In this document: in pieces, positions 18,606 to 28,104 of the stretch
How the letters are laid out: each line of letters opens with the position of its first letter
Numbering within the stretch: the stretch's first letter is position 1
Source: JAGVSR01 sp963786675
GTDB lineage: Bacteria > Pseudomonadota > Alphaproteobacteria > Rhizobiales > Hyphomicrobiaceae
Direction of reading: 5' to 3'
Assembly: GCA_963786675.1 (NCBI GenBank)
Contig: CAWAZY010000005.1
Span: 248,001-312,000 of the forward strand
Length of the DNA: 64,000 nt
Position numbers and translations under genes: made by a program
The notes under the pieces: model-generated
Told to the model about the DNA's origin: nothing
The model's input: the letters and a program-made list of their open reading frames with translations, nothing else
Databases searched by the model: none

Positions 18606-19944
18606 ACTTGGCGCGATTGACGGCCCAGTAGACGGCGAGAATGCCGCCGACCAGTGCCAGCGCGATGAGCGGCGCTTTCGGATCGCCCGACAACATGCGC
18701 ATCAACAGAAGTCCAACGCAGAGGATGGCCCCGGCAAGGGGTACGAATGCGGGGATTTCGAATTGTCCCGTTTCCTCGCCTGGCCGGCGCTTGAGCACGT
18801 AGAGTGCCGCGTTGACGATGGCGAAAACGAACAGCAGCAGCAGAACGGTCGCTGAGGCGAGTTCAGAAATCGTGCCGGAGAGCATCAGCGGGAGCAGGAT
18901 CAGAAACAGGATCAGCACCGCGATGTGCGGGGTCTGGCGCACCGGGTGTACACGTCCGACGGGTTCGGGCAGCAGCCCCTGGTTCGACATGCCATACAAC
19001 ATGCGCGAGGCAGTGATGTAATTGACGAGTGCCGTATTGCCGACCGCGAACATGGTGATCGCCGTCATGATGATGGCTGGAAACGCCGGGGCGGCGCGTT
19101 CAAGCACGGCGGTGAGCGGAGCAGGGGCGGCGGCCAGTTCCTGATGCGGCACCACGGAGACGGCGCTGATCGCCACCGCAATGTAGAGCACGGTCGCCAG
19201 AAGCATGGCCGTGATCAGCGCGATGGGGATGGTGCGGGCCGGGTTCTTCACTTCTTCGGCGACGTTATAGGTATCTTCAAAGCCGATGAAGGCGAAGAAT
19301 GTGAGGATCGAGCCCTGCAGGACAAGCAGCGCGGTATTCGCGTCGGCAGTTTCCGCGGGAACCTCGAAGTAGTCGACGCTGCCCCAGTAGGACAGGCTGA
19401 CCGCGATAACGATCAAAAGGCCCGTCGCCTCGACCAGCGTGCAGACGACGTTGACCCACATGGATTCGCGAATTCCCCGGAACACGATCCCCGCCATGAT
19501 GAGCAGGAAGCCAATGGCCAGGACCTCCAAGGGTAACCGATTGGTGCCCATAAGTTCGGCAAGGTTGGCAGCGAACACGCGAGATTGGGTCGCGACGGAG
19601 GTCAGGCCCGAGCAGACGAGGGCGAGACCGACGACGAAGGAAATGAGCGGCAGACCGAAGGCGCGATCGGTGACGAAGGCCGCGCCGCCCGCGCGGGGGT
19701 AACGCGATCCGAGCGAGGCATAGCTGAGTGCCGTCAGCATCGCCGCGCACAGGGCCGCGACGAACGACAGCCAAACGGCGTTGCCGGCAATACCAGCCGC
19801 TTTGCCGACAAGTCCGTAGATGCCCGACCCAAGCATGCTGCCGAGACCGTACAGCGTGAGTTGGAAAGGTCCGATGGTGCGGGCCAGACGGGGTTCTGTG
19901 GCTTCAGGTGTCCGGTCGCTCACGGCTGGCCCCTCCGTTGGCAA
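18604..19944 (-). CDS. APC superfamily amino acid permease
   Basis: A 446-residue inner-membrane transporter with about 12 hydrophobic segments. It starts with the APC signature GLGSMLGSGIYGLVGKAAG in helix 1, has SLGSRYPRAGGAAFVTDRAFG after helix 2, and GFEDTYNVAEEVKNPARTIP in the helix 6-7 loop. The substrate is unknown; cationic or neutral amino acids are typical of this branch. The first 20 residues are polar and cytoplasmic. It stands alone, divergent from the small gene at 20113. Confidence 0.9.
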   Translation of the reverse strand: MPTEGPAVSDRTPEATEPRLARTIGPFQLTLYGLGSMLGSGIYGLVGKAAGIAGNAVWLSFVAALCAAMLTALSYASLGSRYPRAGGAAFVTDRAFGLPLISFVVGLALVCSGLTSVATQSRVFAANLAELMGTNRLPLEVLAIGFLLIMAGIVFRGIRESMWVNVVCTLVEATGLLIVIAVSLSYWGSVDYFEVPAETADANTALLVLQGSILTFFAFIGFEDTYNVAEEVKNPARTIPIALITAMLLATVLYIAVAISAVSVVPHQELAAAPAPLTAVLERAAPAFPAIIMTAITMFAVGNTALVNYITASRMLYGMSNQGLLPEPVGRVHPVRQTPHIAVLILFLILLPLMLSGTISELASATVLLLLFVFAIVNAALYVLKRRPGEETGQFEIPAFVPLAGAILCVGLLLMRMLSGDPKAPLIALALVGGILAVYWAVNRAK

Positions 19945-20112
19945 AAGGCCTGAATACGATGGGGTGCCTCAAGTGCCAAGGTCTAATGGCCCTCGCGGGG
20001 CCATCGCGCGGCCGGGTGTTGCGCATTGGCGCCCCAATCAAATCCGTGCCGCGTTGCCGGTGCTTGGGATATAAGCGCTGATGGGTCCCGGTTCCGGGAT
20101 GCGGATGGCGTC

Positions 20113-20262
20113 ATGTGGTGGCGGCGGGCAGGGTTCGTTCTGGCGTTGTGGGCGGTCCTGTGCGCATCGCCTCTGGTTGCCCGCATTCAGGATGGCAGCG
20201 CGGATGTCTGTTGGGAGCCCGATCACGAATTCCCGGTGCCTTGCGATGACGACGAGGACTAG
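20113..20262 (+). CDS. Small secreted acidic protein (49 aa), unknown
   Basis: The reading MWWRRAGFVLALWAVLCASP looks like a signal peptide, followed by a 27-residue mature part with two Cys and an acidic end (VPCDDDED). It lies between the divergent permease gene and nadE. No family is recognised and no strong ribosome site is visible, so it is only a candidate gene. The signal-like start and small size are the only support. Confidence 0.4.
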   Translation: MWWRRAGFVLALWAVLCASPLVARIQDGSADVCWEPDHEFPVPCDDDED

Positions 20263-20276
20263 GCCCGCCTTTGGCC

Positions 20277-20292
20277 CCTTGCAAATGCAAGG
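20277..20292. promoter_or_regulatory. Short perfect inverted repeat upstream of nadE
   Basis: CCTTGCA-AA-TGCAAGG, a 7-bp palindrome about 70 bases before the nadE start codon. It has the form of an operator site, but no regulator is known to fit it; it may be chance. Confidence 0.25.
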
Positions 20293-20363
20293 AGGCGAGG
20301 GGTGCTGCTTCACCGCAAGGCGCACGATTCCCTCCGGTTCTGACTTGCTCTAGAACACAGCCC

Positions 20364-22106
20364 ATGTCCGCATCCACATCCGCCTTGAAAATCGCCCTCG
20401 CTCAGCTGAACCCCGTCGTCGGCGATATCGCCGGCAACGCCGCGCGTGTCGTGGACGCCCACGCCGAAGCCGCACGGCTGGGCGCGGATCTGCTGGTGCT
20501 GCCCGAGCTTTTCATCACCGGTTATCCCCCTGAGGACCTCGTTCTGAAGCCGGCTTTCCAGCAGGCGGCGGTGCGCGCGGTGCAGGATCTGGCGCGAACC
20601 TTGGACGGTGGCCCGGCGGTTATCGTCGGCACGATCTGGCCGCAGGATTTTCAGGTCTACAACGCCGCCGTGCTGCTTGAGGCCGGGGAAATCAAAGCGG
20701 TCCGTCTCAAGGTGGAGCTGCCCAACTACGGCGTCTTCGATGAGAAGCGCGTGTTCGCGGTCGGCCCGCTGCCCAGTCCCGTCGTCGTGAAGGGCGTCAA
20801 GCTCGGCGTGCCGATCTGCGAGGATATCTGGCAGGATCAGGTGACGGAGTGCCTCGCGGAATGCGGCGCGGAAATTCTTGTCTCCATCAACGGCTCGCCC
20901 TTCGATTGGCCCAAACCCGACCAGCGCATGAACGTTTCCGTCGCGCGTGTGACCGAGACCGGACTGCCGCTCATCTACCTCAATATGGTTGGCGGGCAGG
21001 ACGAGCTTGTGTTCGACGGCGCATCCTACGTGCTCAATGCCGACCGCTCGATCGCCATGCAAATGCCGGCGTGGGGCGAGCACCTCGCGGTGACGGACTG
21101 GTCGCGCACGCCGGAGGGATGGGTCTGCGCCGCGGGCGCGCGCGTCATGCTGCCGGAAGGCGATGCGGCGGCATATAGCGCCTGCGTTCTGGGCCTGCGC
21201 GATTACGTGACCAAAAATGGCTTTCCCGGCGTGGTTCTCGGCCTGTCGGGCGGCATTGACAGCGCACTCGTTGCGGCGATCGCGGTCGACGCCCTTGGGG
21301 CGGATAAGGTGCGCGCCGTCATGCTGCCCTACCGCTACACGTCGAAGGAAAGCGTGGAGGATGCGGCGGCCTGCGCCAAGGCGCTCGGCATCACCTATGA
21401 CATCGTGCCCATCGGCGCACCCGTGGAGGGATTTACCGAAGCTTTGACCGGCCTGTTCGCGGGCCGCGACGCCGACATCACGGAAGAGAACCTGCAGAGC
21501 CGCGCGCGCGGTACGATCTTGATGGCGATCTCCAACAAGTTCGGGCTCATGGTCCTGACCACCGGCAACAAGAGCGAAATGTCGGTTGGCTACGCCACGC
21601 TCTACGGCGACATGAACGGTGGCTTCAACCCCATCAAGGATCTCTACAAGGGCGAGGTGTACCGGCTCTCGCAGTGGCGCAACGCGCATGTTCCACTTGG
21701 CGCGCTGGGACCCGCACAACGCGTGATCCCCGAGCGCATCCTCACCAAGGCGCCTTCTGCCGAGTTGCGGCCCAACCAGACCGATCAGGACAGCCTGCCG
21801 CCCTACGACGCGCTGGACGACATTCTCTATTGCCTTGTCGAACGGGAGATGCCGCTTGCCGAAGTCACGGCGCGTGGCCATGACCGCGCCACCGTCGAGA
21901 AGGTGGAACGGCTGCTCTATCTGGCCGAATACAAGCGCCGGCAGGCCGCGCCGGGCGTGAAGATTTCAGCCCGCAGTTTTGGCCGCGACCGCCGCTATCC
22001 CATCACCAACCGGTTCCGTGACCGCCTCGCCGCCGAGGATCTTAGTCCAGGATCGATGGTGCCGCGCGTCGCGCCCCCGCGCGCCGATGGCGGGGATCTG
22101 TCCTGA
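20364..22106 (+). CDS. nadE: Glutamine-dependent NAD+ synthetase
   Basis: Last step of NAD synthesis: amidation of deamido-NAD using glutamine. The N-terminal nitrilase-type glutaminase domain shows the triad Glu48 (LLVLPELFITGY), Lys116 (RLKVELPNYGVFDEKR) and Cys152 (VPICEDIW). The C-terminal synthetase domain has the ATP loop LGLSGGIDSALVA, TTGNKSEMSVGYATLYGDMNGG and the KAPSAELRPNQTDQDSLPPYD segment. At 580 residues it is a complete two-domain enzyme. The ATG at 20364 starts MSASTSALKIALAQLNP. Confidence 0.95.
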   Translation: MSASTSALKIALAQLNPVVGDIAGNAARVVDAHAEAARLGADLLVLPELFITGYPPEDLVLKPAFQQAAVRAVQDLARTLDGGPAVIVGTIWPQDFQVYNAAVLLEAGEIKAVRLKVELPNYGVFDEKRVFAVGPLPSPVVVKGVKLGVPICEDIWQDQVTECLAECGAEILVSINGSPFDWPKPDQRMNVSVARVTETGLPLIYLNMVGGQDELVFDGASYVLNADRSIAMQMPAWGEHLAVTDWSRTPEGWVCAAGARVMLPEGDAAAYSACVLGLRDYVTKNGFPGVVLGLSGGIDSALVAAIAVDALGADKVRAVMLPYRYTSKESVEDAAACAKALGITYDIVPIGAPVEGFTEALTGLFAGRDADITEENLQSRARGTILMAISNKFGLMVLTTGNKSEMSVGYATLYGDMNGGFNPIKDLYKGEVYRLSQWRNAHVPLGALGPAQRVIPERILTKAPSAELRPNQTDQDSLPPYDALDDILYCLVEREMPLAEVTARGHDRATVEKVERLLYLAEYKRRQAAPGVKISARSFGRDRRYPITNRFRDRLAAEDLSPGSMVPRVAPPRADGGDLS

Positions 22107-22193
22107 CGGGCAGGCATCGCCCGCCGCGTTAAGACCCTGCCAACGGGTCCCGGACTAGCATGCGGACAACTTCTGGCCCTTTGGGGGTGCCGC

Positions 22194-22619
22194 GTGGCCC
22201 TGCCGCTCCGATTTGAACCGACCCCGCGCATGTGGACCCGGCTGCCCGACGGCGGCAGCGCCGGGAGCTGCACGGTGCGAATAGGCGCGCGGGCCTTCGA
22301 TCCCCGGCAGATCCGCTCGGTCTCCCGCCAAGCGCTGGCTGAACGGGACAACGTCGGGCTTCTCGCCGTCGCGGCGATCTCCATTCTCGCCGCCGTGGTG
22401 ATTGCTAACGGCGTCGTGGTGTCGGGCTGGCGTCCGCGCTTTCTGATCGCCGCGCTGCTCCTCGGCGGGTTTGGTCTGGCGAGTGCCTGGGAAGCCCATC
22501 GCGCCACGACGCAGCGCTATACGCGGCTCAAAATCGAGACCTGCGAGGGGGAAATACTGTTCGCCACGGCCAATGCGGCTGAAGCCGATGCGCTCCAGGC
22601 TGTCTTGGCGTCAGCCTGA
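22194..22619 (+). CDS. Small membrane protein, unknown (possibly DUF6232-like)
   Basis: 141 residues from a GTG start. A polar N-terminal part with FDPRQIRSVSRQALAERDN is followed by two hydrophobic helices (about 54-75 and 82-98), a Trp-Glu-Ala-His turn and a C-terminal soluble part (LKIETCEGEILFATANAAEADALQAVL). The layout resembles DUF6232-type proteins, but that is memory, not a search result. It lies between nadE and the stem-loop elements. Confidence 0.6.
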   Translation: MALPLRFEPTPRMWTRLPDGGSAGSCTVRIGARAFDPRQIRSVSRQALAERDNVGLLAVAAISILAAVVIANGVVVSGWRPRFLIAALLLGGFGLASAWEAHRATTQRYTRLKIETCEGEILFATANAAEADALQAVLASA

Positions 22620-22682
22620 CGGCAGACCTTTGCGTCTGTCCTGGCCAGATCCGGACCGTCCTTGTGTTTGTCCGCCGCCACG

Positions 22683-22760
22683 CTAGTGTTGCGTATCAGG
22701 CGCTTGGTCTCCCTTCGCGGCAAGGTCCAGACCCAAGCGCCTGATACAAGTGCAACACTA
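22683..22760. repeat. Stem-loop element 1 of a matched pair
   Basis: A 78-bp imperfect palindrome. The outer arms TAGTGTTGC/GCAACACTA (9 bp) and inner arms GTATCAGGCGCTTGG/CCAAGCGCCTGATAC (15 bp, perfect) are separated on one side by a 4-base bulge (AAGT). The loop is 25 bases. No coding gene fits here. It looks like a mobile intergenic palindrome or a structured RNA. Confidence 0.8.
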
Positions 22761-22774
22761 AAATCATAACCTTG

Positions 22775-22851
22775 CTAGTGTTCCTCGTGTCTCAGACATT
22801 TGCTCTCAACCGTGCGGCGGAGGAAAACAAATGTCTGAGACGGAACACTAG
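22775..22851. repeat. Stem-loop element 2 of a matched pair
   Basis: A 77-bp imperfect palindrome built like its neighbour: outer arms CTAGTGTTCC/GGAACACTAG (10 bp), a 4-base bulge (TCGT), inner arms GTCTCAGACATTTG/CAAATGTCTGAGAC (14 bp, perfect) and a loop of again 25 bases. The outer box is shared with element 1, the inner arms are not. Confidence 0.8.
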
Positions 22852-22903
22852 TGTGCGCGCCGATCCGGGCGCCTAAGGCCCGCCCTCCAAATTTCGGTTC
22901 GCG

Positions 22904-24265
22904 ATGACCCCACATTTGCGCTTTGCGCCTTCGCCCACGGGCTATCTGCATTTCGGCAATCTGCGCACGGCTGTGCTGAACTACCTCTATGCCGTAAAGC
23001 ATGGCGGCGACTTTCTGCTGCGGCTCGACGATACGGACGTGGAGCGCTCGAAAGAAGAATACGCCGCCCAGATCCGCGATGACCTCACGTGGCTCGGCTT
23101 CACCTGGAGCCGCGAAGCGCGCCAGTCGGACCGCACGGAGCGGTATGCGGAGATGGCGGCGGCGCTGAAAGCCGCAGGACGGCTCTACGCCTGCTATGAG
23201 ACCGCCGACGAGTTGGACCGGCGGCGCAAGCGGCAGTTGGCGAGCGGGCGGCCGCCTCTCTACGACCGGGCCGCGCTCAAGCTGGCCGAGGCCGATCACG
23301 CGCGCCTGAAGGCCGAAGGCCGGGTGCCCCATTGGCGGTTCCGGCTCGAAAATGCCGGGGCGGATGGCCTGACCCCGCAGCCGACGCCGGTCGCCTGGGA
23401 CGATCTCGTGCGCGGACCGCAATCCGTCGATCTGGGCTCGCTGTCCGATCCCGTCCTGATCCGGGGCGACGGCACCTACCTCTATACGTTCACCAGCGTT
23501 GTCGACGACATCGACTTTGCCATCACGCACATCATCCGCGGCGAGGATCACGTCACCAATTCCGGCGTTCAGATCGATCTGTTCCGCGCGCTCGGGTCAG
23601 AGCCGCCGCAGTTCGCCCACCATGCCCTGCTGGTCGCGACGGGCGATCAGAAGATGTCCAAGCGCTCGGGCGATCTGGCCTTGATGGGCAGCCGCGATCT
23701 GGAGCCCATGGCCATCGCGAGCTACGTGGCGCTCATCGGAACATCCGACGCCATCGAACCCAAGCGGTCCATGGCCGATCTCGCCCAGGGGCTCGATCTG
23801 TCGCACGTCTCGACATCGGCGGCGCGGTTCGATCTGGAGGAACTGCGCGCGCTGAATGCCCGCTATCTGCACGCCACGCCCTTTGCAGACGTCGCGGCTC
23901 GTCTGGCGGAACGCGGCATCGGCGGTGGGGATGCGTTCTGGACGGCTGTGCGCGGCAACCTGACGGTCCTGGACGATGCGCTCACCTGGTGGACGGTCGT
24001 CAACGGTGAGGTGTGTCCGTCCATCGAGGACGCCGCGTTTCTGGAACAGGCCGCCGCCTTGCTGCCCGAGGAGCCCTGGACGGAAGACACCTGGGGTGCG
24101 TGGACCGGCGCCCTCAAGGCTGCGACCGGCGCCAAGGGCCGCGCTCTGTTCCATCCCTTGCGACTGGCTTTGACCGGCCGCGACAGCGGTCCAGAATTAA
24201 AGCTGCTGTTGCCGCTCATCGGCCGGGAGAAGTCCTTGAAGCGCTTGGCAGGCCGCACGGGCTAA
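22904..24265 (+). CDS. gltX: Glutamate--tRNA ligase (alphaproteobacterial second type)
   Basis: Class I aminoacyl-tRNA synthetase of 453 residues. The HIGH-type motif reads LHFGN (RFAPSPTGYLHFGNLRTA) and the KMSKS loop is GDQKMSKRSGDLAL. Other family segments are LRLDDTDVERS, IIRGEDHVTNSGVQ and the C-terminal anticodon-binding part. The HFGN form and shape suggest the second GluRS of alphaproteobacteria, which often has narrowed specificity in species that make Gln-tRNA by transamidation; that point is inference. Start at ATG 22904. Confidence 0.92.
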   Translation: MTPHLRFAPSPTGYLHFGNLRTAVLNYLYAVKHGGDFLLRLDDTDVERSKEEYAAQIRDDLTWLGFTWSREARQSDRTERYAEMAAALKAAGRLYACYETADELDRRRKRQLASGRPPLYDRAALKLAEADHARLKAEGRVPHWRFRLENAGADGLTPQPTPVAWDDLVRGPQSVDLGSLSDPVLIRGDGTYLYTFTSVVDDIDFAITHIIRGEDHVTNSGVQIDLFRALGSEPPQFAHHALLVATGDQKMSKRSGDLALMGSRDLEPMAIASYVALIGTSDAIEPKRSMADLAQGLDLSHVSTSAARFDLEELRALNARYLHATPFADVAARLAERGIGGGDAFWTAVRGNLTVLDDALTWWTVVNGEVCPSIEDAAFLEQAAALLPEEPWTEDTWGAWTGALKAATGAKGRALFHPLRLALTGRDSGPELKLLLPLIGREKSLKRLAGRTG

Positions 24266-24267
24266 GT

Positions 24268-24465
24268 CCGTCGTCTCCGGCTGCTCGTTTATTGGCCGCC
24301 TCCGGCAGCACTTTGATTGCTGCCTCCGACGACTTCTTTGATTGCCGCCTCCGGCAGCGCTATGGACTTGCCGTCTCCGACAGCTCTATGGGGAGGGGGA
24401 GGTCGCCTCCGGCAGCGCTATGGCGAGGTCGTCTCCGACAGCTCTATGGATTGGTCGTCTCCGAC
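24268..24465. repeat. 58-bp tandem repeat array with alternating sub-units
   Basis: Two near-identical 20-mers alternate: A, CGCCTCCGGCAGCGCTATGG at 24346 and 24404, and B, CGTCTCCGACAGCTCTATGG at 24372 and 24430, so A to B is 26 bases and the whole unit 58. Degenerate CTCCG copies continue upstream from 24270. The array lies between the converging gltX and DUF2865 genes and runs into the last codons of the latter. Confidence 0.85.
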
Positions 24466-25541
24466 GACCAGGACGACGCCGCGCCGGAGGCCGCGGCTTG
24501 CGGTGCACCGGGTGCGGCAGGGGCCGCGCCCTGCTGCTGAGGCGCGGGATTGGCGGTGTTGAATTCGTCTTCCTTGCACGAGCAGCCGTTGACGACCTGC
24601 TTGCGATAGAGAAACGCCGTCTTCATCGAGGTGTAGGGCGTATTCGATTGCGCGCCCACCATCTGCTCGATCGCGCCGCCCGGGTTCTGATAATAGAAAA
24701 GTTCCGCAGGCGCCGCGCACTTCGACTGACAGACTTGGGCGTCCTGCTCGAAGTGATTGGGCAGCGTGGAGAAGCTGACCGGGAAATAGTAGCCGTCGCA
24801 CAGCCGCACGCACATGGTGCGGTAGGTGGCGTAGGGCAGGCTCGAATACGAGCCGCCGAGCCCGCCGCCATAGCCGCTGTTGTCTTCCTCCCAGAGCGAG
24901 GAGAACGGATTGGAATTGTTCCGGCGTGCGGCCTGCTGGGAATAGGTTGCGCCGCAATTGTTGCGCGCCAACTCGCGGACGATTTCATCCTGATAAGACC
25001 GGCCCGATGACGCGACGAGTTGCCCGCGCTGGGTTTCCAATTCGCCCACCTGCCGTTTCAGGCGATCGACCTCACGCGCAAGGTCCACGCACTTGCGCGT
25101 CCGCTTCAGTGTCTTGGAAAACAGGAAGTAGTCGTAGCAATTGGAGCGGTCGAGCGAGTTTTGCGCTGCGTTCAACTGCGTCTCCGCTTGGCGGAGCTGG
25201 TTTTCCACCATGGGGATCAGATCGCGCGACTGACCGCCAGCCTGGGTTTCCTGCACCAGGCGCTTTTCCAGATCCAGGCAGATGGGGGGACGGCCTGCGA
25301 AGCCGCCACCGGCTGCCGGGGGAGCGCCGGGGCGGGCTGACGGTTCGGGGGGCGGACGCCAGGCGGGGGCCGGCTGCTCGGCGGGCTTGCGCTCGGGCGG
25401 ACTGTCCCAGGGCCAGGAAAACCCCTGCGCCAGGGCGCCGGCGGCAAATCCGGTCGTCAGCGCAAGCGCCACCGTCGCCAGCAGCACGGGAGCTGCCCGG
25501 CGCGAACGCAAGCGCTGAAATTTGTGCGTACTGCCCGTCAT
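24444..25541 (-). CDS. Exported DUF2865 protein
   Basis: About 365 residues from ATG 25541. A signal peptide (AAPVLLATVALALTTGFAAGALAQG) is followed by a Pro-rich linker, an alpha-helical part (LEKRLVQETQ to QRGQLVASS) and the DUF2865 core, TYRTMCVRLCDGYYFPVSFS with CQSKCAAPAELFYYQNPGG. Many Cys residues suggest disulfides in the periplasm. The function is unknown; the family is typical of alphaproteobacteria. The extreme C-terminus overlaps the repeat array, so its last residues may be recent additions. Confidence 0.85.
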   Translation of the reverse strand: MTGSTHKFQRLRSRRAAPVLLATVALALTTGFAAGALAQGFSWPWDSPPERKPAEQPAPAWRPPPEPSARPGAPPAAGGGFAGRPPICLDLEKRLVQETQAGGQSRDLIPMVENQLRQAETQLNAAQNSLDRSNCYDYFLFSKTLKRTRKCVDLAREVDRLKRQVGELETQRGQLVASSGRSYQDEIVRELARNNCGATYSQQAARRNNSNPFSSLWEEDNSGYGGGLGGSYSSLPYATYRTMCVRLCDGYYFPVSFSTLPNHFEQDAQVCQSKCAAPAELFYYQNPGGAIEQMVGAQSNTPYTSMKTAFLYRKQVVNGCSCKEDEFNTANPAPQQQGAAPAAPGAPQAAASGAASSWSSETTNP

Positions 25542-25878
25542 GTCCTGGCCGTCATATCCTGGCCCGCGCCCGCCAGCCAACGTGCGGCTATGCGGGCTAA
25601 ATCCTTGATGTTCGACCTCTATGGCATAGGCAGGCATTGGGGAGCAATTGCGGCACCTCGCCTGCCCACGGGGAACTCATGTGACCGTTGGCTGGCTTGA
25701 CGCGGCAGGGTGGCGGCCGCATAAGCAGCCGATGTCCATGCGCGAACCTCAACGACCCGTAAACAACTGTTGCGGCATCATCATTTCCGGCTAGTCAAAC
25801 CCGCCGGCCGCGCGAACTCGTCTTATTCGTTTCCCCGAGACAGAGCTCAGCCCCGCCGGTGAACAGGGGCCACTCCCC

Positions 25879-27309
<1,431 letters not shown>

Positions 27310-27327
27310 CGTCAACCCCGCACACAA

Positions 27328-27419
27328 TCGTCATCCCCGCGAAGGCGGGGACCCGCGCAAGCCCGCGTTCAGGTGCATGTTTCCAGCTTGACCGGATCCC
27401 GGCCTGCGCCGGGATGACG
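27328..27419. repeat. REP-like palindromic intergenic repeat
   Basis: Between cysS and the GNAT gene: CCCCGC-GAAG-GCGGGG at one end and ATCCCGGC-CTG-CGCCGGGAT at the other, framed by CGTCATCCC and GGGATGACG, which can pair with each other. A further partial copy (GCCGGGATGACG) lies near 27451. The sequence resembles the GTCATCCCCGCG repeats scattered through many alphaproteobacterial genomes. Confidence 0.75.
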
Positions 27420-27484
27420 TTTGTAGGTAGGGCGACAGCCTACACAGATGCCGGGATGACGCCGGAGGGTGGAGAACTCGCGCC

Positions 27485-27988
27485 ATGACGCCGTCCGCCT
27501 ATCCGCTCCGCCCCTTCCTGCCCGGCGACACGATGGCGTTGCGCGAATTGTTCGCCGCCTCCATCGAGGAATTGACGCAGGACGATTATGACGAAGATCA
27601 GCGCGCCGCCTGGGCGGCGGTGGCCGAGGATGCGGAAGCGTTCAAGGCGCGGCTGGAAAGCGGCACAACTCTCGTGGTTGAGGTCGATGGCGAGCATGCC
27701 GGTTTTGCGACGCTCGTTAACAACTCCGTTCTCGATATGCTGTATGTCCATCCCTATCACGCGGGCGAGGGCATCGGGACGGCGCTGTGCGATGCGCTGG
27801 AACTGATCGCCAAGGCACGCGGGGCGAAGGACATCACGGCCGAGGCCAGCGAGACGTCTGTCATGTTCTTCGAAGGGCGCGGCTACGTCGCCCAGCAGCG
27901 CAATTCGGTCGAGCGGTTCGGCGAGTGGCTGACCAACACGACGATGAAAAAGCAGTTGGTTGCCGAAGCCAAGGAGGACGCGTCATGA
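27485..27988 (+). CDS. GNAT family N-acetyltransferase
   Basis: 167 residues: YPLRPFLPGDTMALRELF opens the GNAT fold, VLDMLYVHPYHAGEGIGTALCDALE holds the acetyl-CoA loop (x-x-G-x-G-T/A), and VMFFEGRGYVAQQRNSVER is the usual C-terminal strand. The acceptor is unknown. Its stop codon overlaps the ATG of the next small gene (ATGA), so the two are probably translationally coupled inside the cysS-cimA cluster. Confidence 0.88.
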   Translation: MTPSAYPLRPFLPGDTMALRELFAASIEELTQDDYDEDQRAAWAAVAEDAEAFKARLESGTTLVVEVDGEHAGFATLVNNSVLDMLYVHPYHAGEGIGTALCDALELIAKARGAKDITAEASETSVMFFEGRGYVAQQRNSVERFGEWLTNTTMKKQLVAEAKEDAS

Positions 27989-28104
27989 CAGGCAACGATA
28001 CGGGGCCTCCCTTCGAGCGGCACCGAACCTATTACATGATCCTGAAGCTGGCCGTTCTGGCCGCTGCGGTCCTTCTCGCGGTCAAGCTTCTGGGCGTCTG
28101 GTGA
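27985..28104 (+). CDS. 39-residue single-pass membrane microprotein
   Basis: The protein begins MTGNDTGPPFERHRTYYMIL and continues into a hydrophobic helix (LAVLAAAVLLAVKLLGVW) that ends the chain. Its ATG overlaps the GNAT stop (ATGA) and its stop overlaps the GTG in front of cimA (GTGA), so it is tightly wedged in the operon, which supports translation. No family is recognised. It could anchor or regulate a partner enzyme. Confidence 0.65.
   Translation: MTGNDTGPPFERHRTYYMILKLAVLAAAVLLAVKLLGVW

Noticed and set aside
20310..21881. 523-codon reading opposite nadE
   Set aside because: Shadow of nadE on the other strand; composition is His/Arg/Asp-rich noise without domains.
22683..22851. Integron attC sites
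   Set aside because: The bulged palindromes are reminiscent, but the expected RYYYAAC and GTTRRRY core boxes are not in the right places and there is no integrase or cassette structure.
24268..24465. CRISPR array
   Set aside because: Repeats alternate in two forms with spacers of only 6 and 12 bases, and no cas gene is present.
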